Shown here: positions 50,242 through 58,545 of the stretch, piece by piece
Numbering within the stretch: the stretch's first letter is position 1
Layout: each line of letters begins with the position of its first letter
Assembly (NCBI RefSeq): GCF_001421535.1
Contig: NZ_LMKN01000008.1
Span: 1 to 64,000 of the forward strand
Source of the DNA: Sphingomonas sp. Leaf20
Lineage (GTDB): Bacteria; Pseudomonadota; Alphaproteobacteria; Sphingomonadales; Sphingomonadaceae
Direction: 5' to 3'
Length of the DNA: 64,000 nt
The notes under the pieces: generated by a model
The model's input: the letters and a program-made list of their open reading frames with translations, nothing else
Database searches by the model: none
Told to the model about the DNA's origin: nothing
Program-made: the position numbers and the translations under genes

Positions 50242-52329
50242 ATGAATTCCCCTGCCATCTCCTCGCCCGAGACCCCATCCGTGCCGCCGCGTGCCGAGCA
50301 GCGGCCGCACAGCTTCACCGCGCATGGCGTGACGATCGAGGATCCCTATGCATGGCTGAAGGATCCCAACTATCCCGAGGTCGATGACGCAGACGTGCTG
50401 GCGTATCTCGCCGCCGAGAATACCTATTTCGAGGCGCAGATGGCGCCGCACAAGGCGCTGACCGACACGTTGTACGAAGAGATGAAGGCGCGGATCAAGG
50501 AGGACGAATCCTCGGTCCCGCAAAAGGACGGCGACTGGCTCTACTGGACCGCCTACGAGACCGGCGGGCAGTACAAGAAATGGTGGCGCAAGCCCGTTGC
50601 GGGCGGTCCCGACGAGCTGCTGCTCGACGAGCCGGCGCTGGCCGAGGGGCATGAATATTTCCGGCTCGGCGCGTTCTCGGTCAGCAATGACGGGCGCTAT
50701 CTCGCCTATGCGATCGACGACAATGGCAGCGAGCGGTTCGAGGTCCGGGTCAAGGACCTGAACACCGGCGAGCACCTGCCCGACGTCATCCCGGGCATGC
50801 TGAGCGAGATCGTGTGGACCGCGGACGATGCGGGCTTCCTCTACGGTCTGGCGAACGAGCAGTGGCGGACCGACAATGCGCGGTTCCACCGGCTGGGGAC
50901 GCCGATCGCGGACGACGTCGTGCTGTTCCACGAGGAGGACGAGGGCTTCCGCGTCGGCGTCGGCGAGACGAGTTCGCGCAAGTGGATCGTGATCGCGACG
51001 AGCGACCATGTGACGAGCGAGATCTACCTGCTGCCCGCGCATGAGCCGCTGGCGGTGCCGATCCTGGTGTCCGCGCGGAAGGTTGGCCGCGAATATGACG
51101 TCGACGAGCATGACGGGACGCTGTTCATCCACACCAACGACGTTGATCCGAACTTCCGGCTGTGCACCGCGCTGGTCGAGGAGCCGGGGGCGTGGACCGA
51201 ACTGATCCCGGCGTCGCCGACCTTCTACATGACGGGCGTGGAGTGCTATCAGGACTTCTTCGTGGTCGACGGGCGCGAGGACGGGCTCGATCAGATCGCG
51301 ATCCACCGGTACGAGACGCCGACCGAGGGCAAGCGGATCGAGTTTCCCGAGGCGAGCTATGTCGCCGGGCTCGGCGATAATCCCGAATATGACATGACCG
51401 TGCTGCGGCTCGGCTATGAGTCGATGGTCACGCCGGGGACGGTGTACGACTATGACGTCGATACCGGTGAGCGGACGATGCTCAAGGTGCAGGAGATTCC
51501 GAGCGGTTACGACGCGGCGAAATACGCGACCGAGCGGCTGAAGATCACCGCACGCGACGGCACCGAGATTCCGGTGTCGATCGTCTATCCGGCGGGGTTC
51601 GTGCGCGACGGGTCGGCGCCTGTGTTCCTCTATGCCTATGGCGCCTACGGCTATGCGATCCCGCCGGGCTTCTCGACCGGGCGGATGAGCCTGCTCGATC
51701 GCGGCTTTGCCTATGCGATCGCGCATATCCGCGGCGGCGATGACCTCGGCCAGCAATGGTATCTCGACGGCAAGCTGGAGAAGCGCGAGAACACGTTCAA
51801 CGATTTCGTCGACGTGGCCAAGGCGCTGGTCGAGGCGAAGTGGACGTCTGCGGGGCGGATCGCGATCGCCGGGCGGTCTGCGGGTGGCGAGCTGATGGGC
51901 GCGGTGGTCAATTCCGACCCTGAGCTCTGGGGCCCGGTGATCGCCGACGTGCCGTTCGTCGACGTGCTCAACACGATGCTCGATGCCGAATTGCCGCTGA
52001 CGCCGGGCGAATGGCCCGAATGGGGCAATCCGATCGAGGACCCTGCGGCGTTCGCGCTGATCCGTTCCTATTCGCCGTACGACAACGTCAAGGCGCAGGC
52101 CTATCCGCCGATGTTCATCAGCGGAGGGCTGAACGATCCGCGTGTGACCTATTGGGAGCCCGCGAAATGGGCGGCCAAGCTGCGGCTGATGAAGACCGAC
52201 GACAATGTGCTGTTGCTCAAGACGAACATGGGCGCGGGGCATGGCGGCAAGTCGGGCCGGTTCGAGTCGCTCCGCGAGGCGGCGGAGGAGCATGCGTTCG
52301 TGCTATGGCAATTGGGCGTGGCTGGGTGA
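50242..52329 (+). CDS. Prolyl oligopeptidase-family peptidase (S9)
   Basis: A 695-residue serine peptidase of the oligopeptidase B / protease II type. An N-terminal seven-bladed propeller (about 70-400) gates the C-terminal alpha/beta hydrolase. The catalytic serine is in GRSAGGELMG (about 546), the aspartate in GLNDPRV (about 630) and the histidine in GAGHGGKSGR (about 666). PPRAEQRPHSFTAHG and EDPYAWLKDPNYPEV at the N-terminus are family-typical. The ATG at 50242 has GGGGGG seven bases before it; the ATG at 50236 is too close to it. No signal peptide, so cytoplasmic. Confidence 0.92.
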   Translation: MNSPAISSPETPSVPPRAEQRPHSFTAHGVTIEDPYAWLKDPNYPEVDDADVLAYLAAENTYFEAQMAPHKALTDTLYEEMKARIKEDESSVPQKDGDWLYWTAYETGGQYKKWWRKPVAGGPDELLLDEPALAEGHEYFRLGAFSVSNDGRYLAYAIDDNGSERFEVRVKDLNTGEHLPDVIPGMLSEIVWTADDAGFLYGLANEQWRTDNARFHRLGTPIADDVVLFHEEDEGFRVGVGETSSRKWIVIATSDHVTSEIYLLPAHEPLAVPILVSARKVGREYDVDEHDGTLFIHTNDVDPNFRLCTALVEEPGAWTELIPASPTFYMTGVECYQDFFVVDGREDGLDQIAIHRYETPTEGKRIEFPEASYVAGLGDNPEYDMTVLRLGYESMVTPGTVYDYDVDTGERTMLKVQEIPSGYDAAKYATERLKITARDGTEIPVSIVYPAGFVRDGSAPVFLYAYGAYGYAIPPGFSTGRMSLLDRGFAYAIAHIRGGDDLGQQWYLDGKLEKRENTFNDFVDVAKALVEAKWTSAGRIAIAGRSAGGELMGAVVNSDPELWGPVIADVPFVDVLNTMLDAELPLTPGEWPEWGNPIEDPAAFALIRSYSPYDNVKAQAYPPMFISGGLNDPRVTYWEPAKWAAKLRLMKTDDNVLLLKTNMGAGHGGKSGRFESLREAAEEHAFVLWQLGVAG

Positions 52330-52363
52330 GACCTGGGTCGCGTGACACCGCCGAGAAGGGGGT

Positions 52364-52518
52364 GTTCACGCGATGGCGCGAAGGCGCGAAGAAGATTGGT
52401 TCGCGCGGAGGCGCGGAGACGCGGAGACGAGTGAGAATGTTATGCTTTTCTGCTCTGCGTCCTCCGCGCCTCCGCGTGAAAACTCTTAATCTTTGCGCCT
52501 TCGCGCCTTCGCGTGAAC
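52364..52518. repeat. 155-bp nested inverted repeat before dedA
   Basis: The outer arms are GTTCACGCGATGGCGCGAAGGCGCGAAG and CTTTGCGCCTTCGCGCCTTCGCGTGAAC. The inner arms are CGCGGAGGCGCGGAGACGCGGAG and CTGCGTCCTCCGCGCCTCCGCG. Both arms are made of 8-base tandem units. It occupies nearly the whole gap between the S9 peptidase and the DedA gene, ending 16 bases before the DedA start. Confidence 0.8.
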
Positions 52519-52534
52519 AAAGGTCGCTTGCCGC

Positions 52535-53098
52535 GTGACGATCGAGGCGTTGGTGGCCCGCTACGGTGTCGTTGCGATCTTTCTGGGCGCGGGGGTCGAG
52601 GGGGAGGCGGCGGTCGTGACGGGCGGGGTGCTGGCGCATCAGGGGCTGGTGTCGCTGGCGGGCGCGATGGCGGCGGCGGTGATCGGGTCGTTCGTTGCGG
52701 ATCAGCTGTTCTTTGCCGGCGGGCGGTATTTTCGCGAGTCGCGCCCGATTGCGGCGATCCGGCGGCGATCAGCCTATGCGCGCGCGATCGACCTGCTCGA
52801 ACGCTATCCGCGGCGGTTCATCTTTGCCTATCGCTTCGTCTACGGGATCCGCACCGTCAGCCCGATCGCGATCGGGACGAGCCGGATTTCACAGGGCTTG
52901 TTCCTGGCGGTGAACCTCGCCGCAGCGATCGTGTGGGGCTGTGCGTTCAGCGCGATCGGCTATGCCTTTGGCAACGTCTTCGAACACTGGCTGGCGCAGA
53001 TCGGTACGGAGCGGCTGATCCTGATGGGCATCGGTATAGCGGTGGTCGCGGTCGGCGGCTGGTTCGCGTGGCGGAAATGGCGGGAGCGCAGCGCATGA
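52535..53098 (+). CDS. DedA-family membrane protein
   Basis: A 187-residue inner-membrane protein of the DedA (SNARE-associated/VTT) family. Members are thought to move phospholipids or undecaprenyl phosphate and support envelope homeostasis. The core includes VEGEAAVVTGGVLAHQG and GSFVADQLFFAGGRYF. FAYRFVYGIRTVSPIAIGTS contains the arginine-and-glycine pattern of the family. Four to five hydrophobic stretches. The start is GTG at 52535, just after the long inverted repeat. The thioesterase gene starts in its stop (ATGA). Confidence 0.87.
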   Translation: MTIEALVARYGVVAIFLGAGVEGEAAVVTGGVLAHQGLVSLAGAMAAAVIGSFVADQLFFAGGRYFRESRPIAAIRRRSAYARAIDLLERYPRRFIFAYRFVYGIRTVSPIAIGTSRISQGLFLAVNLAAAIVWGCAFSAIGYAFGNVFEHWLAQIGTERLILMGIGIAVVAVGGWFAWRKWRERSA

Positions 53099-53493
53099 CC
53101 TTCACGATGACGATCACCGCGGCCGAGGCGGATATCGACGAGCTGGGGCACGTCAACAATGCCGTCTGGGTCCAGTGGATCCAACGGATCGCGACCGCGC
53201 ATTGGGAGGCGGTCGCGCCCGCCGAGCACAAGGTAGCCTATGTCTGGGTCGTGACGCGGCACGAGATCGACTATCGCGGCAGCGTGGTCGCGGGCGAGAC
53301 CGTGACCGGCGAGACCTGGGTCGAGGGCGGACCGAAGGGCGCGCGGTTCGACCGGCATGTGCGGTTCGTCGGCGATGACGGGCGCGTGAAGCTCGACGCG
53401 GTGACGACATGGGCGCTGCTCGACCGCGCGAGCGGGCGGTTGCTGCGCGTGCGGCCGGAGATTGCGGCGCCGTTCTTTGACGGGGCGGGCTGA
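53095..53493 (+). CDS. Hotdog-fold acyl-CoA thioesterase (4HBT-like)
   Basis: A 132-residue thioesterase. The signature is EADIDELGHVNNAVWVQWIQ near the N-terminus, where the Asp/His-Val-Asn-Asn segment carries the active site of the 4-hydroxybenzoyl-CoA type. HEIDYRGSVVAGETVTGETWV and FDRHVRFVGDDG follow. It releases free acids from acyl-CoA; the natural substrate is unknown. The ATGA overlap with the DedA gene indicates coupled translation. Confidence 0.87.
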   Translation: MTFTMTITAAEADIDELGHVNNAVWVQWIQRIATAHWEAVAPAEHKVAYVWVVTRHEIDYRGSVVAGETVTGETWVEGGPKGARFDRHVRFVGDDGRVKLDAVTTWALLDRASGRLLRVRPEIAAPFFDGAG

Positions 53494-53500
53494 GGGTTTG

Positions 53501-53584
53501 GGGTGAGGGTTTTGGCCTCACTTGCCCTCACCCTTCCCGCGGCAAGGGCCGCGGGCCCCTTCCCTCTCCCCCGGGGGGAGAGGG
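53501..53584. terminator. Three consecutive hairpins between convergent genes
   Basis: GGGTGAGGG/CCCTCACCC (53501-53533), CCCGCGGC/GCCGCGGG (53536-53555) and CCCTCTCCCC/GGGGAGAGGG (53562-53584) fill the gap between the thioesterase and ppc stops. They probably end transcription from both sides, though only short T-runs are present. Confidence 0.6.
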
Positions 53585-53587
53585 AGA

Positions 53588-56278
53588 TTAGCCGGAGTTT
53601 CTCAGGCCGGTGGCGATCGCGTTGATCGACAGCAGGATCGCCTCGCCGATGCGCGCATCCTCCTCGCCCGCGCGACGACGTTTGATCAGCTCGATCTGGA
53701 GCAGGTTGAGCGGCTCGATATAGGGCAGGCGCAAGCGGATCGACGCCTCGAGCGCGGGGTGCTTTTCGAGCAGGCGCGACTGGCCTGTCGCGTCGAGCAG
53801 CCCGTCATGCGTCTGCTGCCAGCCGTCGCGGATCCGGCCGAAAACGGTGTCGCGCAGTGCCCGATCCTCGACCAGCCCCGCATAGCGTTCGGCGATCGCC
53901 ATGTCCGACTTCGCCAGCACCATCTCCAGATTGGCGAGCGCTGAGGCGAACAGCGGCCAGCCCTGCGCCATGTCGCGGAGCAGCGCCTTGTCCTCGAACC
54001 CGGCGAGCGCCTGGCCGACGCCGTACCAGCCCGGCAGCATGACGCGCGCCTGCGCCCAACTGAACACCCAGGGGATCGCGCGCAGATCCTCGATCCGGTC
54101 GGACTTGGTGCGGCTGGCGGGACGGCTGCCGATCTTGAGCCCGGCGATCTCGGCGATGGGCGTCATCTGGCGGAAGACCGTGCGGAAGCCCCGGTCGTCG
54201 CCGTTGCTGCCGTAGACGAGGTCGCGATAGCTGTGGAACGCGGTGTCGCTGAGCCGGTCCATCGCGTCGCAGAAGCGCGTGGTGTCGGCGCTCGAGAGGC
54301 GTTCGGGCTCGAGGCTGGCGAGCAGGGTGGCCGAGGCGATCGCCTCGAGATTGGTCATCGCCGCGTCGCGCGTGCCGTATTTGGCGGCGATCACCTCGCC
54401 CTGTTCGGTGATGCGGATACGGCCCTGCACGGTGCCGCTGGGCTGCGCACGGATCGCCGCGAACGCCGAGCCGCCGCCGCGCCCGACCGCGCCACCGCGG
54501 CCGTGGAACAGCTGCATGCCGACGCCCGCCTGTTCGAACACGGGCTTGAGCGCGGTAGACGCCTTGGACAATTGCCAGGTGGACGTGAGGTAGCCGCCAT
54601 CCTTGTTGCTGTCCGAATAGCCGATCATCACCTCCTGATGACCGCGTGCCTTGGCGATCGTCGCGATCTCGGGCAGCGCGAACCAGGCGGTCATCACCGC
54701 GGGCGCGGCCTCGAGATCGCCGATCGTCTCGAACAGCGGGACGGCCATGATCGCCGCGGTCGGAGTGTCGCCGGGGCGGTAGAGGCCGACCTCCTTGAGC
54801 AGCAGATTGACCTCGAGCAGGTCGCTTACCGACTGCGCCATCGAGACGATGTAGTTGGTGATGCAGGCGGGGCCATAGGCGGCATGCGCGTCGGCGGCGG
54901 CCTGGAGGATCGCGAGCTCGCCCGCGGTTTCCTCGCTGTAATCGGCAAAGCGGGTGGTGAGCGGGCGCGCGTTGGCGAGTTCGCGGCGGAGCAGCGCAAC
55001 GCGTACCTCCTCGTCGAGCGCGCAATAGTCCGGCTCGACACCCGACACCTTGAGCAGTTCGGCGACGACGCGTTCGTGGACCGCGCTGTTCTGGCGCAGG
55101 TCGAGCGTGGCGAGGTGGAAGCCGAACGTCTCGACCGCGCGGATCAGCCGGCCGAGCGCGCCGCCGGTCTTGAGCGCGGTGCCGAGCCCGTGCGCAAGCG
55201 TGACGAGATCGGCGCGCAGGTCCGCGGGACTCGCATAGGCGGCGCCCGTCAGGCGGCCGGGACGCGGCGCGGGCTTGCCGGTCAGCGCCTGGTGGGTCGC
55301 GGCGAGACGCGCGTAGATGCCTGACAACGCGCGGCGATAGGGCTCGTCGGCACGGCTGGTCGCGTCGTCGCCGCTCGCCGCGGCAAGCGCTTCGATCGCG
55401 GGGTCGGCGGTGGCATGTTCGGTCGAGATCGACAGTTCGGCGCCCAGCGCGTGGACCGCCTCGCAATAATAGCCGAGCACCGCCTCGCTCGCCTTGGCAA
55501 GCGCGGTCCGCAGCGAGTCGGCGGTGACATAGGGATTGCCGTCGCGGTCGCCGCCGATCCAGCTGCCGGGCTTGAGGAAGCTCGGCGTGCGTTCGCCGAG
55601 CGCGCGGTCCCAGCGCTGGTAGAGTGCGGGGAGCGCGGGGAGGAAGACGTCGCGCAGATAGCTAAGCGCGGTATCGACCTCGTCCGCGACATAGAGCCGG
55701 TCGCGGCGCAGCACGCGCGTCTGCCACAGCAAGGCGATCTGGCGGAGGATCGCGTCCTCGACCTGATCGCCGTCGGGAGTCGTATCGCGCCCGGTATCGC
55801 GCAGCAGCATGAGCTCGGCGATCCGGTTGCGGTGGTCGATCATGCTCTTGCGCCGCACCTCGGTCGGGTGCGCGGTGAGCACGGGGACGATCAGCGCGTG
55901 GTCGAGCAGCGCGCGGACCTGCGTACGGTCGATCCCCTCGGACTCGAGCCGGGTGATCGCGGCGGCAAGGTCGGCGCCCTCCTCGGCGGCGATCCCCTGG
56001 CGATCCTCGGCGAGATTGGCGAGCATCGAGAACAGCATGAAGCCGCGCACGAAGTCGAGCGTCTCGTCGAGGCTGAGTTTCTCGAGGCTGAGGTCAACCG
56101 CGCTGTGATCGCCGTCGCGGCCCGCCGAGGCATCGCGGTGGCGCTCGACCGAGGCGCGACGAATCGTCTCGGTCGCCTCGAACAGCCGGTCGCCGCCATA
56201 GAGCCGGATGACGTCGCCGAGCAGCGTGCCGAGGAAGCGGATGTCGGGATTGTTCGCGATTGCGGGAAGACTTGCCAT
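53588..56278 (-). CDS. ppc: Phosphoenolpyruvate carboxylase
   Basis: An 896-residue enzyme that refills the TCA cycle by making oxaloacetate from phosphoenolpyruvate and bicarbonate. The catalytic histidine is in VLTAHPTEVRRKS and the second signature is IGYSDSNKDGGYLTS. FHGRGGAVGRGGG is the mobile glycine-rich loop. The C-terminus ATGLRNSG differs by one residue from the usual RNTG, which is part of the allosteric/active region, so the end is complete. The length is normal. Confidence 0.96.
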   Translation of the reverse strand: MASLPAIANNPDIRFLGTLLGDVIRLYGGDRLFEATETIRRASVERHRDASAGRDGDHSAVDLSLEKLSLDETLDFVRGFMLFSMLANLAEDRQGIAAEEGADLAAAITRLESEGIDRTQVRALLDHALIVPVLTAHPTEVRRKSMIDHRNRIAELMLLRDTGRDTTPDGDQVEDAILRQIALLWQTRVLRRDRLYVADEVDTALSYLRDVFLPALPALYQRWDRALGERTPSFLKPGSWIGGDRDGNPYVTADSLRTALAKASEAVLGYYCEAVHALGAELSISTEHATADPAIEALAAASGDDATSRADEPYRRALSGIYARLAATHQALTGKPAPRPGRLTGAAYASPADLRADLVTLAHGLGTALKTGGALGRLIRAVETFGFHLATLDLRQNSAVHERVVAELLKVSGVEPDYCALDEEVRVALLRRELANARPLTTRFADYSEETAGELAILQAAADAHAAYGPACITNYIVSMAQSVSDLLEVNLLLKEVGLYRPGDTPTAAIMAVPLFETIGDLEAAPAVMTAWFALPEIATIAKARGHQEVMIGYSDSNKDGGYLTSTWQLSKASTALKPVFEQAGVGMQLFHGRGGAVGRGGGSAFAAIRAQPSGTVQGRIRITEQGEVIAAKYGTRDAAMTNLEAIASATLLASLEPERLSSADTTRFCDAMDRLSDTAFHSYRDLVYGSNGDDRGFRTVFRQMTPIAEIAGLKIGSRPASRTKSDRIEDLRAIPWVFSWAQARVMLPGWYGVGQALAGFEDKALLRDMAQGWPLFASALANLEMVLAKSDMAIAERYAGLVEDRALRDTVFGRIRDGWQQTHDGLLDATGQSRLLEKHPALEASIRLRLPYIEPLNLLQIELIKRRRAGEEDARIGEAILLSINAIATGLRNSG

Positions 56279-56374
56279 CCGCCTTTGCTGCGCTGCGACA
56301 GGGATCAGGTCAACCGTCGACGCTTCGACGCGCGATGAATTCTGGCTGCGCCGAGGCGTGTTTGCGACATAAAA

Positions 56375-56752
56375 TTACGGCTGCTGGCGTTTGCGCGATT
56401 CGGCGCGTTCCTCCGATGTGACGGTGCCGTCGCGGTTCAGGTCCATCCGGTCGAACCATTGCAGCGTCCCCTCGCTCCATTCGATCGCGGTGATCACGCC
56501 GTCCTTGTTGCGGTCGAACGCCTTGATCCGCGCATTGGGGGAGGGCAGCTCGTCCTTGGTGATGCGATCATCGGCGTTGCGGTCGAGCGTGCGGAACCGC
56601 CGCTCCATGCTGGCGCCGAAGTCGAGCCGCGAGGTGACCGAAGGGGGCACGAACCCGGCCGCGCCGGCATCCGCCTGGGCGCGCTGCGCGTCCTTGTCGC
56701 CGCATCCCGCCACGACCAGACCCGCCGCCATCACACCCAAGATCACCCGCAT
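56375..56752 (-). CDS. EF-hand lipoprotein
   Basis: A 125-residue protein with a lipobox LVVAGC (acylated C17) and three EF-hand-like calcium loops: DRNADDRITKDE, DRNKDGVITAIE and DLNRDGTVTSEE. It would be membrane-anchored in the periplasm and bind calcium. Function is unknown. It sits upstream of ppc on the same strand with about 95 bases between, and just downstream of the HNH gene. Confidence 0.8.
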   Translation of the reverse strand: MRVILGVMAAGLVVAGCGDKDAQRAQADAGAAGFVPPSVTSRLDFGASMERRFRTLDRNADDRITKDELPSPNARIKAFDRNKDGVITAIEWSEGTLQWFDRMDLNRDGTVTSEERAESRKRQQP

Positions 56753-56795
56753 CGATCAGTCTCCCAAGACCCACTTCGCGCAGCCGATCGCCCGG

Positions 56796-57362
56796 TCACG
56801 CTTCGAGTTCAATGTCCCAGTAAAGCCAATCGTGCCAGGTTTCGTGCAAATAATTTGGCGGAAAGCTGCGACCATGCTCGTGCAGATGCCAGTTGGTCGG
56901 GCGAATCGGCTCGAGATGGAGCGGCATCGCGGCCTGGCGCGGCGTGCGTCCGCCCTTTTTGAGGTTGCACGGCGCGCAGGCGGTGACGACATTCTCCCAT
57001 GTGGTGCGCCCGCCTTGCGCGCGCGGGATGACATGGTCGAAGGTGAGATCGCGCAGCTTGCCGCAATATTGGCAGGTGAACTTGTCGCGCAGGAACAGGT
57101 TGAAGCGGGTGAAGGCGGGAAATTGCGACGGTTTGACGAACTGCTTGAGCGCGATCACCGAGGGCAGCTTGAGCGCGAAATTGGCGCTGCGCACCTCGCG
57201 TTCGTAATTGGCGACGATATCGACGCGATCGAGGAAGACGGCCTTTACCGCGGTCTGCCAGGGCCAGACGCTCAGCGGATAATAGGAAAGCGGCGTATAA
57301 TCGGCATTGAGCACGAGCGCCGGACACCCATCAGGGTGGCGTATCAGGTCGGGGTGAAACAC
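56796..57362 (-). CDS. HNH endonuclease-family protein
   Basis: A 188-residue protein starting at GTG 57362, which follows GGGAGGAG; earlier codons are not like the family. FHPDLIRHPDGCPALVLNADY, TRFNLFLRDKFTCQYCG and LTFDHVIPRAQGGRTTWENV carry the HNH site (CxxC, DH, N) with a second zinc pair CAPCNLKKG. PPNYLHETWHDWLYWDIELE ends it. It belongs to a highly conserved alphaproteobacterial group of chromosomal HNH proteins. Its role is not known; no phage or restriction partner is nearby. Confidence 0.85.
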   Translation of the reverse strand: MFHPDLIRHPDGCPALVLNADYTPLSYYPLSVWPWQTAVKAVFLDRVDIVANYEREVRSANFALKLPSVIALKQFVKPSQFPAFTRFNLFLRDKFTCQYCGKLRDLTFDHVIPRAQGGRTTWENVVTACAPCNLKKGGRTPRQAAMPLHLEPIRPTNWHLHEHGRSFPPNYLHETWHDWLYWDIELEA

Positions 57363-57436
57363 GGCTCCTCCCACAGAATTCCCGAAACCGCTATCGCGCA
57401 CCGGGATGACGGTGTCATGACAGCACGGCGCGGGAC

Positions 57437-58315
57437 ATGGGGTCAAGTCCGGTGAACGGCGCGACATTCGTCACGACGCGGTTCGCGCCCAGTCCGACGG
57501 GGCGGCTGCACCTGGGGCACGCGATGTCGGCGATCCGCGCGTACGACTTTGCGCGGACACGCGGCGGGCGGTTCCTCCTGCGGATCGAGGATATCGACGT
57601 GGGCCGCAGCCGACCCGAGCATGTCGCGGGAATCGTGGAGGATCTGCGCTGGCTCGGGCTCGACTGGGATGATCTGTCGTTCCAGTCGGCGCGGCTGGCG
57701 TCGTATCAGGCGGCGCTCGATGCGCTGAAGGCCCGCGGATTGCTCTATCCGTGCTTCTGCACGCGCGCGGAGATCGCGGCGAGCCTGTCCGCGCCGCATG
57801 CGGGGGACGCCGCGGTCTATCCGGGGACGTGCCGGCGACTGACGCCCGCCGAGGCAGCGGCGCGGATCGACGAACCGCATTGCTGGCGGATCGATATGGC
57901 GGCGGCGCTCGCGGTCACGGGGCCGCTCCGGTGGGAGGATGCGCGGGCGGGGACGGTATGCGCCGATCCGGGCGCGCAGGGCGACGTGGTGCTCGCGCGC
58001 AAGGACGCGCCCGCCAGCTATCACCTTGCGGTGACGCTCGACGATGCGGCGCAGGGCGTCACCGACGTGGTGCGCGGCGACGACCTGTTCGCGGCGACCG
58101 ACGTCCACCGGCTGTTGCAGGCGCTGCTGGGTCTGCCGACGCCGCGCTATCACCACCACCCGCTGATGCTCGGCGCCGACGGGGAGCGGCTGGCCAAGCG
58201 CACCGGCGCGCCGTCGCTCGCGGCGATGCGCGAGCGGGGGGAGGACGGGCTTAAGGTCGCGGCGGGGGTGCGGGCGATGCTGGCGAAGGATGCTTCCCAC
58301 CTGCCGTCATCCTGA
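57437..58315 (+). CDS. gluQ: Glutamyl-Q tRNA(Asp) synthetase
   Basis: A 292-residue paralogue of glutamyl-tRNA synthetase without the anticodon domain, which attaches glutamate to the queuosine base of tRNA-Asp. RFAPSPTGRLHLGHAMSAI carries the HxGH signature, FLLRIEDIDVGRSRPEH follows, and the KMSKS equivalent is GERLAKRTGAPSL. The zinc cysteines are in YPCFCTRAEI and YPGTCRR. The start could be ATG 57437 or GTG 57452. The final residues HLPSS and the stop lie inside an intergenic repeat, so the tail is recent. Confidence 0.92.
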   Translation: MGSSPVNGATFVTTRFAPSPTGRLHLGHAMSAIRAYDFARTRGGRFLLRIEDIDVGRSRPEHVAGIVEDLRWLGLDWDDLSFQSARLASYQAALDALKARGLLYPCFCTRAEIAASLSAPHAGDAAVYPGTCRRLTPAEAAARIDEPHCWRIDMAAALAVTGPLRWEDARAGTVCADPGAQGDVVLARKDAPASYHLAVTLDDAAQGVTDVVRGDDLFAATDVHRLLQALLGLPTPRYHHHPLMLGADGERLAKRTGAPSLAAMRERGEDGLKVAAGVRAMLAKDASHLPSS

Positions 58316-58386
58316 CGAAAGTCAGGATCCAGCGTTACCGAGGGGCGGCGTGTTTGGCCCTGGATCCTGACTTTCGTCAGGATCCA
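58306..58386. repeat. Inverted repeat, TCATCCTGA family (copy 3)
   Basis: GTCATCCTGACGAAAGTCAGGATCCAG and CTGGATCCTGACTTTCGTCAGGATCC; the far end has GATCC in place of GATGAC. The gluQ stop TGA at 58313-58315 is within the left arm. Confidence 0.78.
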
Positions 58387-58420
58387 GGGTGGGGGTTGTG
58401 GAGCGCTGGCCATGCCCCTC

Positions 58421-58500
58421 GTCATCCTGACGCAGGGCAGGATCCACGGTTACGACGTGCGGCGTGTTTGGCTCTGGGCCCTGACTTTCGTCAGGGTGAC
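58421..58500. repeat. Inverted repeat, TCATCCTGA family (copy 4)
   Basis: GTCATCCTGACGCAGGGCAGGATCCACGG and CTCTGGGCCCTGACTTTCGTCAGGGTGAC. It is more diverged than copy 3, 34 bases away, with the same GGCGTGTTTGGC centre, so the pair looks like a tandem duplication. These two copies fill the gap between gluQ and the S41 peptidase. Confidence 0.7.
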
Positions 58501-58545
58501 GGTTTTGGGTGCGGGTGCGTTCGGTCGGGGCGTTCGACCAAGCGA

